In this document: positions 22,959 through 27,484 of the stretch, in pieces
Layout of the letters: every line of letters begins with the position of its first letter
Position numbering within the stretch: position 1 is the stretch's first letter
NCBI GenBank assembly: GCA_913773825.1
Contig: CAJYHH010001038.1
Location: 1-27,484 of the forward strand
Length of the DNA stretch: 27,484 bases
Source of the DNA: Candidatus Sericytochromatia bacterium
GTDB lineage: Bacteria > Cyanobacteriota > Sericytochromatia > UBA7694
Reading direction: 5' to 3'
The notes under the pieces: model-generated
What the model saw: the letters and a program-made list of their open reading frames with translations, nothing else
What the model was told of the DNA's origin: nothing
The model's database searches: none
Made by a program: the position numbers and the translations under genes

Positions 22959-22991
22959 CAGGCCCGCCAAGTCATCAACTTGGTGGGCCTG
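22959..22991 (+). terminator. 14-bp hairpin after the GYKPT protein gene
   Basis: CAGGCCCGCCAAGT (22959-22972) pairs with ACTTGGTGGGCCTG (22978-22991) with one G-T pair and a 5-nt loop. It lacks a T-run but is very stable and may protect the 3' end of an abundant mRNA. Confidence 0.6.
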
Positions 22992-23006
22992 AAGCTCTAT
23001 TCAGGC

Positions 23007-23038
23007 ATCTGCTTTAAAGGCAGAAAAAGCAGATTTTT
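23007..23038 (+). terminator. Rho-independent terminator of the GYKPT protein gene
   Basis: ATCTGCTTT (23007-23015) pairs perfectly with AAAGCAGAT (23026-23034), followed by four more T residues. With the hairpin just before it, the gene has a double 3' structure. Confidence 0.75.
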
Positions 23039-23108
23039 GTTGATCGCTATGTTTGAATAGGCTTAGAGCGTTGTCACCCGATTAGTTTAAGCTCTGAGGT
23101 TTGAGTCC

Positions 23109-23570
23109 ATGAACGGCATGATTTTGTATTATGGCCAGAGTTCTGTCAGGCAATTTGCTGCACGTCTTAATCAGTCATGCGGTTTTGATTTGGTTAATCT
23201 TTCTTTGTTGCCGCGTCTGGATTTTAAAGACGTCAACCCTCTGGTCCTTAGTAGTGATGTCACTCGTGGACGTTTGTCTATTCGCCATTGGTTAGAAGCT
23301 CATTGGTCTGAGCTCAGAGCAAAAAAACTTGTGCTCTATCTTGTGGCTGATCAGCCCGGTGCTGCATTAGAGAAAATCATTAAGGCCAGTCTGACGTCTG
23401 AAATGCGCCTGCGCATTCAGCTATTTTGTTATCAACCCTTCCTTCAGCCTGTTGATCATGAACAGTTTAACCCTTTATTTCACACTCTCTATGAGCTAAC
23501 CCGTTATCAGAGTCGGGCTACGTCTTTGCGTCAGCGTTCTGGGAATATTCAAGTTTTGTCAGGGCCTTAA
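23109..23570 (+). CDS. Possible flavodoxin-fold protein
   Basis: A 153-residue cytoplasmic protein. Its start, ILYYGQSSVRQFAARL, and middle, PLVLSSDVTRGRLSIRHWLEAHW followed by KKLVLYLVADQPG, follow the alternating strand/helix order of flavodoxin-like proteins such as the HemG type. The usual FMN phosphate loop (SxTGxT) is not intact, so cofactor binding is uncertain. GAGG stands upstream of the ATG; a second ATG three codons in is also possible. Its last 53 bp overlap the 3' end of the minus-strand glycosyltransferase gene. Confidence 0.6.
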   Translation: MNGMILYYGQSSVRQFAARLNQSCGFDLVNLSLLPRLDFKDVNPLVLSSDVTRGRLSIRHWLEAHWSELRAKKLVLYLVADQPGAALEKIIKASLTSEMRLRIQLFCYQPFLQPVDHEQFNPLFHTLYELTRYQSRATSLRQRSGNIQVLSGP

Positions 23571-24501
23571 GTGTGGCCTCGCGACAGTAACGATTCAGCA
23601 GGGCCCGATATAAAGCCAGGCTGAGTTTGGGGGCTTGATGTTCAAGTTTTTGTAGGATCTTTTGCCATTTTGTCTCAGTTATCAAGCCGCCTATTCTGAG
23701 TGCTTGGTCAAAAAAGGCATGTAAAGGCGTGAGTTGAGCGATGAGGCGAACTTCAAAACTGGGGTGTTTATGATAAAACAAGGCTGCACCTTGTCCACGG
23801 GCAAGCTCTTTTTTTATGTCAGCTTCCCAGTTGAGCTGATTAAAAGCAGGTTCATAATGCCAACTGATGGCGTTTTTTACAGGACGAGCGTGCCAGCCCG
23901 CTTGTTCTAGGCGGTAACCTAGTTCAAGATCTTCAAAGCCGTATGCGCTAAATTCTTCATCAAAGTTACCTACGCCCCCTTCAGTCAGCAAAGCAGAACG
24001 TCTAATTGAGACATTGCCCGTTGCAAAATGGGCTCGACTGGCATCTGTCCAGATGCTGGGCTTTGGTCTGAGACTGGGCTCAGGTGTGCCGATAATCTGG
24101 CCTTGGCCAATGGTAAAAGAGTCGTTTAGACCGTGGTGACGCCAATGCTCACCGATAAAGTCTTCATTGACAGCCATATCGCAGTCTAAAAAAATCAGCA
24201 GTTGACCTTGAGCGACTTGAATGCCTGCATTACGGGCAGCAGCCCGGCCCTGATTAAGAGGAAGCGTTTGCCAGTTTAGACGTGGCCAATGATTGAATTG
24301 ATTTGAGTCAGCTAAAAAGGGCTCTGTTGAACCATCATCAACCACAATGATTTCAAAATCTGAAAAACGCTGCTCACGTAAACTGTTTAAACAGCGCGTC
24401 AGCAGCGTAGGACGATTGTAATAAGGAATAACAACTGAAACCAGCGGAGCAGCCTGAGAGGACGTAAGTTTAACCCGGCAGCTTTTTAAGCTTGGCTTCA
24501 C
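23518..24501 (-). CDS. GT2 family glycosyltransferase
   Basis: A 327-residue glycosyltransferase. The GT-A fold is clear: VSVVIPYYNR (21-30), IIVVDDGST (51-59), NQGRAAARNAG (83-93), the metal-binding LDCDM with Asp106 and Asp108, and the acceptor-side GFEDLELGYRL (188-198), typical of enzymes with a galactosyltransferase-like second half. No membrane segment is seen. The start is a GTG that overlaps the DUF2993 gene by 32 bp with no clear ribosome-binding site, so translation is probably coupled. It is the last gene of a SpoVS-DUF2993-GT2 cluster. Cell-surface polysaccharide or lipid glycosylation is the likely role. Confidence 0.9.
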   Translation of the reverse strand: MKPSLKSCRVKLTSSQAAPLVSVVIPYYNRPTLLTRCLNSLREQRFSDFEIIVVDDGSTEPFLADSNQFNHWPRLNWQTLPLNQGRAAARNAGIQVAQGQLLIFLDCDMAVNEDFIGEHWRHHGLNDSFTIGQGQIIGTPEPSLRPKPSIWTDASRAHFATGNVSIRRSALLTEGGVGNFDEEFSAYGFEDLELGYRLEQAGWHARPVKNAISWHYEPAFNQLNWEADIKKELARGQGAALFYHKHPSFEVRLIAQLTPLHAFFDQALRIGGLITETKWQKILQKLEHQAPKLSLALYRALLNRYCREATLKALTKLEYSQNADAKT

Positions 24502-25237
24502 CGACTAATTCAAGCTGATCGTTATTAACGCTTAATTGGCGGAAATACAGCTGCATGTCAGCATTGCTGAACTTGCTGAGATCTAAAACTGGATTCAGTG
24601 CCGTCAGAATAGCTTGAATGGTGTCATCGGGTAAGGGGCGATCAAGGGTTGTAGCCTGAACATCCACCACGTTTAGCGTGCGTTCAGTAGTCAGGCGCAG
24701 ACGGCCTGACAGCTCAAATGGAATGGTGAAAAATCCACCCATCGTAGCTGCTTGTCCGCGAATCAGAATGCGGTCAGCCTGTAGATCTACGTTTAGATCC
24801 GTGATGTCAGCATCAAGCTGGGCGGCTAAAGCCTGTTTTTTACGGCCTTCGTCGAGTAACTGACGGAATGTATCTGAAGCAATAAAGCGGTTGATGCCAT
24901 TTTCAGTAATTTTGACCCGCACCATTCCTTGTGAAGGTTCACGCAGAACAGGCTTATCCCCTGAGGTATCTGCACTGAGTCGATCAACGCGTAATTGCAG
25001 TTCTTCAACTGGAAAATCAGAGATGACAAAGCGTTGAGCATCAACTTCTGTATAAGCGATATTGCCGCCAAGTAGTGAATAACTCGGTGCTTCTGGATGA
25101 ACTTTGACGCGTAAATATTCAGGGTGATTAAGGGTTTCATCAAGTTTGTTTTGGAGCATGCCGTTAGCGACATTAGGGATGACGCCACCCACAGCCATGA
25201 TGAGCCCAAGAAGAATAGCGAGAATCGTGACAACCAT
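24470..25237 (-). CDS. DUF2993 / LmeA-like phospholipid-binding protein
   Basis: A 255-residue protein with an N-terminal hydrophobic anchor (about 3-22; ILAILLGLIMAVGGVIP). The rest is a beta-rich domain typical of DUF2993 (LmeA-type) proteins: YSLLGGNIAYTEVDAQRF, FTIPFELSGRLRLT, LNVVDVQATTLDRPLPDDTIQ and the end LYFRQLSVNNDQLELVGEAKL. In mycobacteria LmeA aids lipomannan elongation; cyanobacteria also carry the family. It would sit on the periplasmic face of the inner membrane. Its ATG shares one base with the SpoVS stop (TAATG), which means coupled translation. A role linked to the glycosyltransferase downstream is an inference. Confidence 0.85.
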   Translation of the reverse strand: MVVTILAILLGLIMAVGGVIPNVANGMLQNKLDETLNHPEYLRVKVHPEAPSYSLLGGNIAYTEVDAQRFVISDFPVEELQLRVDRLSADTSGDKPVLREPSQGMVRVKITENGINRFIASDTFRQLLDEGRKKQALAAQLDADITDLNVDLQADRILIRGQAATMGGFFTIPFELSGRLRLTTERTLNVVDVQATTLDRPLPDDTIQAILTALNPVLDLSKFSNADMQLYFRQLSVNNDQLELVGEAKLKKLPG

Positions 25238-25500
25238 TATTTACGTGCTTCCACAGTGAGTTTGATGGCAGTGCGTTCTTCACCGTCGATATCGACATCG
25301 ACAAAAGAAGGGGTGAAGACCAGATCCAAGCCGCTTGGAGCGACATAGCCACGAGCAATGGCAATAGCTTTAATGGCTTGGTTAACCGCACCGGCACCAA
25401 TCGCCTGCATTTCGACGTATCCTTTGTCCCTGATTACCCCAGCCAGGGCGCCGGCGACCGATGTCGGCTTGGAACGGGATGAGACTTTCAGTACGTCCAC
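25237..25500 (-). CDS. spoVS: SpoVS-family protein
   Basis: An 87-residue protein with the whole SpoVS signature: LKVSSRSKPTSVAGALAG, the following QAIGAGAVNQAIKAIAIARG and the end DGEERTAIKLTVEAR. The GTG at 25500 is chosen because AAAGGAG stands 9 nt before it and the product then has the family's usual length; an upstream in-frame TTG would add 13 unrelated residues. SpoVS is named from Bacillus sporulation but also occurs in non-sporulating bacteria; its biochemical activity is not established, though an Alba-like nucleic-acid-binding fold has been proposed. It leads the SpoVS-DUF2993-GT2 cluster. Confidence 0.93.
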   Translation of the reverse strand: MDVLKVSSRSKPTSVAGALAGVIRDKGYVEMQAIGAGAVNQAIKAIAIARGYVAPSGLDLVFTPSFVDVDIDGEERTAIKLTVEARK

Positions 25501-25572
25501 TGCTTCGTTCTCCTTTGTAGATGACGTGTAAAACGACAATGTATAGCTGCATTAAAAGGTGGATCGATTTTA

Positions 25573-25578
25573 ATTATA
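25573..25578 (-). promoter_or_regulatory. -10 box for the SpoVS cluster
   Basis: A perfect TATAAT on the minus strand stands 72 bp before the SpoVS start, just inside the gap after the PhyH gene. The -35 region is not consensus. Confidence 0.45.
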
Positions 25579-25586
25579 TACTTTTT

Positions 25587-26351
25587 TCAGAGATCGCGCA
25601 CAATCAGCGCCGAGCGTGTATTGCGGGTATCAGCTGGTGAGATTAAGCGGATTTCAGAACTATAACGAGTCTGGAACATATTCGGTTCATACCAGGTGCG
25701 GTGAATAGTGTAGGGAGTAAAAATCATCACGTCACCGGGCATCATGATGGGATTCCAGAGGGATTCTGGCGGAATCTGACTGCTGACGCTTTGACGTTCA
25801 TAGGGTGGGAGAGCAAAACTAAGCAGAGGTTTTTGTGGGCAACCCGACCAGATCTCTAGGCCTGGGTAATCACCGCCAGCTTGTGTCAGCGGAATCCAGA
25901 CATTAACCGCTCTTTTTATAGGCCCCATAAACTCCTGATCTTGATGAAAAGGAATGGCGTGTTCTGGGTGAATCGGACCTTGGCGGCGAGGAGCGCAGTT
26001 ATTGAGCATTAAATAAGCCTGTTCACCAAAGTGAGCGCGCAGGACTTGGCGCAAAATCGGGCTGCTGAGCATGATGTTGAGCCATTCTTGCAAACCGGCT
26101 ACCCCGAGTGGATGAACATGACCGTAACGATAGAGATTTTCATAACTGGGGCGATCCATTTTTCCACTGGCATGTAATGCATCAAATTGAGCAAAAGATG
26201 ATTCAAAAATGGGTAGCCAGTCAGCAATCATTTCTGCAGAAACAGCTTGTCTGAGTAAAATAACTCCCAGACTTTCAAGTTTTTCGCTGGTTGTTGCAGG
26301 ATCGAAGCTATCAGCAGCAAAATCGGGAAAAGTCTGGCTTGTCTGAGTCAC
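25587..26351 (-). CDS. PhyH-like Fe(II)/2-oxoglutarate dioxygenase
   Basis: A 254-residue protein of the phytanoyl-CoA dioxygenase family. The iron ligands are His136 and Asp138 in FHQDQEF and the distal His217 in PYTIHRTW. Arg235 in SSEIRL is the probable 2-oxoglutarate anchor. LMLNN and VNVWIPLT are typical flanking strands. Start: GTG at 26351, 6 nt after AAAGGA. Such enzymes hydroxylate lipids, small metabolites or sugars. The gene lies 86 bp upstream of the SpoVS cluster on the same strand, with no terminator between, so partial co-transcription is possible. Confidence 0.88.
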   Translation of the reverse strand: MTQTSQTFPDFAADSFDPATTSEKLESLGVILLRQAVSAEMIADWLPIFESSFAQFDALHASGKMDRPSYENLYRYGHVHPLGVAGLQEWLNIMLSSPILRQVLRAHFGEQAYLMLNNCAPRRQGPIHPEHAIPFHQDQEFMGPIKRAVNVWIPLTQAGGDYPGLEIWSGCPQKPLLSFALPPYERQSVSSQIPPESLWNPIMMPGDVMIFTPYTIHRTWYEPNMFQTRYSSEIRLISPADTRNTRSALIVRDL

Positions 26352-26465
26352 TTTAGGTCCTTTATAAATCCTGATAAGTAAGAGCAGATGCTAGAGATTA
26401 TAGCAGCGAGTTATCAGATAGGTCTCTAAACTCTTTTTCAATCCCCTAGTCGTTGGGATCGGGTG

Positions 26466-26474
26466 TGTTATAAT
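26466..26474 (+). promoter_or_regulatory. Extended -10 promoter of the tRNA cluster
   Basis: TGTTATAAT matches the extended -10 consensus exactly and ends 13 bp before the first tRNA, leaving about 7 nt of leader. It is the same TGnTATAAT form as the promoter at 152-160. Confidence 0.75.
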
Positions 26475-26487
26475 ACATTCCTGTTCC

Positions 26488-26560
26488 GCGGGAGTAGCTC
26501 AGTTGGTAGAGCATCTGCCTTCCAAGCAGAATGTCGCGAGTTCGAGTCTCGTCTCCCGCT
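26488..26560 (+). tRNA. tRNA-Gly (anticodon UCC)
   Basis: A full cloverleaf: acceptor GCGGGAG/CTCCCGC, D-arm GCTC-AGTTGGTAGA-GC, anticodon stem TCTGC/GCAGA with loop CTTCCAA (anticodon TCC) and T-loop TTCGAGT. The discriminator is T and no CCA is encoded. Confidence 0.97.
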
Positions 26561-26579
26561 TCGGCAAAAAGTCTGACAG

Positions 26580-26652
26580 GCGCCTGTAGCTCAGCGGATA
26601 GAGCAGCGGTCTTCTAAACCGCTGGTCGCAGGTTCGATTCCTGCCAGGCGCG
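26580..26652 (+). tRNA. tRNA-Arg (anticodon UCU)
   Basis: A full cloverleaf: acceptor GCGCCTG/CAGGCGC, anticodon stem GCGGT/ACCGC with loop CTTCTAA (anticodon TCT) and T-arm GCAGG-TTCGATT-CCTGC. The discriminator is G; CCA is not encoded. Confidence 0.97.
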
Positions 26653-26659
26653 TACCACA

Positions 26660-26673
26660 TTCACTTCGGTGAA
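26660..26673 (+). other. UUCG-tetraloop hairpin between tRNAs
   Basis: TTCAC (26660-26664) and GTGAA (26669-26673) close a TTCG tetraloop in the spacer between tRNA-Arg and tRNA-His. It could guide processing of the polycistronic tRNA transcript. Confidence 0.45.
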
Positions 26674-26681
26674 GCATTCAT

Positions 26682-26755
26682 GGTGGGTGTCGCCTAGTGG
26701 TCATGGCATCGGGTTGTGGTCCCGACATTCGTGGGTTCGAATCCCATCATCCACC
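26682..26755 (+). tRNA. tRNA-His (anticodon GUG)
   Basis: A full cloverleaf with anticodon stem TCGGG/CCCGA and loop TTGTGGT (anticodon GTG). The acceptor stem has the extra pair that marks histidine tRNAs: G at -1 (26682) pairs with the discriminator C (26755). The T-arm is GTGGG-TTCGAAT-CCCAT. No CCA is encoded. Confidence 0.96.
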
Positions 26756-26757
26756 CT

Positions 26758-26783
26758 AAAAGCCCCTCTTTTGAGGGGCTTTT
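26758..26783 (+). terminator. Terminator of the tRNA cluster
   Basis: AAAAGCCCCTC (26758-26768) pairs perfectly with GAGGGGCTTTT (26773-26783) around TTTT and is followed by ATTTT. It lies two bases after tRNA-His. Confidence 0.93.
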
Positions 26784-26832
26784 ATTTTGGTTAAATTTGC
26801 TTTTAAGTCTGCTGAGCTAAATACAGACGCAA

Positions 26833-26865
26833 ATAGCGCAAGGGACAATTTGTCTCTTGCGCTAT
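26833..26865 (-). terminator. Terminator-like hairpin of the second kinase gene
   Basis: ATAGCGCAAGGGACA (26833-26847) pairs with TGTCTCTTGCGCTAT (26851-26865) with one G-T pair and a 3-nt loop. It lies 43 bp after the stop of the minus-strand kinase; on that strand TTTGCG follows. Confidence 0.7.
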
Positions 26866-26908
26866 AACAGCATAAAATGTTTTGAAATTTTAGTTGCTAG
26901 GAGATTGT

Positions 26909-27484
26909 TTAACTGGCAACAGGGACGCTATCAGCCAAATCCTCGGCCAGATTTTCATAAATGCCGGCTGGCATTTTGATGCGGAATGTTGTGCCTTTGC
27001 CTAACTCACTTTCACATTCCATCGTGCCTTCATGGGCATCCACAATTTTGCGTGCAATCACCAGACCTAGGCCAGTGCTGCGTTCGCCGCCTGTCGGTTT
27101 GCTGCGTAGACGCTCAAAAGGGGTAAACAGACGTTGTTGGTCTTCTTTTGAAAGTCCTTGGCCTTCGTCTTGAACTTCGATAACCACTTTGTCGCCTTCT
27201 TGGCGAGAACGCAGCCAGACGCGAGAGTCTGGATAAGAATATTTAATGGCGTTGCTGACAAGATTATCAAGCACCTGACCAAAACGCTGGGGATCACATT
27301 GGACAATTTGAGATGAATCTTCTTCAAGAATGAGCTGAATGTTTTTTTCCTGTGCGTAAAGGCGCTGCATTTCGATTCGCTGGCGGAGTAAAGATACAGC
27401 TAAAGAAGGACGCTGATGTAAATTAAGGCTGCCGTGCTCAATGGCAGAAATATCGAGCAAATCGTTAAGCAGCTGTAGGGTGTG
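26909..27484 (-). CDS. Histidine kinase, C-terminal part (cut by window edge)
   Basis: The visible 191 residues have no start codon; the reading frame stays open to the last base, so the gene continues beyond 27484. The end of the HisKA dimerisation helix (LLNDLLDISAIEHGSL) is followed by a complete HATPase domain: N box DNLVSNAIKYS, G1 box DEGQGLS, F box FTPFERL and G2 box STGLGLVIARKIV. The phosphorylated His lies outside the window. The visible part matches cytoplasmic or hybrid sensor kinases; the sensor type cannot be told. Confidence 0.95.
   Translation of the reverse strand, partial: HTLQLLNDLLDISAIEHGSLNLHQRPSLAVSLLRQRIEMQRLYAQEKNIQLILEEDSSQIVQCDPQRFGQVLDNLVSNAIKYSYPDSRVWLRSRQEGDKVVIEVQDEGQGLSKEDQQRLFTPFERLRSKPTGGERSTGLGLVIARKIVDAHEGTMECESELGKGTTFRIKMPAGIYENLAEDLADSVPVAS

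Overview
The window reads as chromosomal DNA from a Gram-negative-type (diderm), apparently flagellated bacterium of moderate GC content. Lipoproteins with a LolA-like domain, a flagellar rod/hook-family protein, tRNA genes without an encoded CCA and several TPR proteins support this. A SpoVS-family gene followed by a DUF2993 (LmeA-like) gene, together with a TPR plus O-GlcNAc-transferase-like protein, would fit a non-photosynthetic relative of Cyanobacteria (Melainabacteria/Sericytochromatia/Blackallbacteria-like). That placement is an inference; no marker gene fixes the phylum. No phage, insertion sequence or CRISPR array was seen.

Layout. 1-2300: an upstream terminator, then an OmpR-type response regulator and its overlapping histidine kinase. 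The regulator has an extended -10 box placed so that its mRNA is probably leaderless. 2301-2888: a long non-coding stretch rich in hairpins, a candidate small RNA locus. 2889-5057: two tandem paralogous lipoproteins with Thr/Lys/Pro linkers. 5127-6265: a hypothetical protein, a short SSB lacking the usual acidic tip, and a 44-residue membrane protein. 6467-11448 (minus strand): an FHA-GAF-Nudix fusion with a degenerate Nudix box, an ABC-F ATPase and a lipase-like alpha/beta hydrolase, with a large stem-loop upstream. 11926-17118: a two-part glycosyltransferase with TPRs, a Cof-type HAD phosphatase, an NRDE/TANGO2 protein and a CCoAOMT-type methyltransferase. 17250-20338: two overlapping TPR genes, the second carrying a GT41 (OGT-like) catalytic domain. 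20443-22918: a flagellar rod/hook-family protein divergent from a codon-biased protein with two GYKPT repeats and a Gly-rich membrane-like segment. 23109-26351: a flavodoxin-fold-like protein, a GT2 glycosyltransferase, DUF2993, SpoVS and a PhyH-like dioxygenase. 26488-26755: tRNA-Gly, tRNA-Arg and tRNA-His with a strong promoter and terminator. 26909-27484: the 3' part of a second histidine kinase, cut by the window edge.

Themes. Three putative glycosyltransferases, two of them fused to TPRs, lie within about 13 kb of a flagellar protein gene and a probably abundant surface or membrane protein, so a protein-glycosylation or envelope-glycan function is a reasonable hypothesis. The least explained items are the 391-residue GYKPT protein, the paired lipoproteins, the FHA-GAF-degenerate-Nudix protein and the structured non-coding segments at 2341-2617 and 11603-11670.
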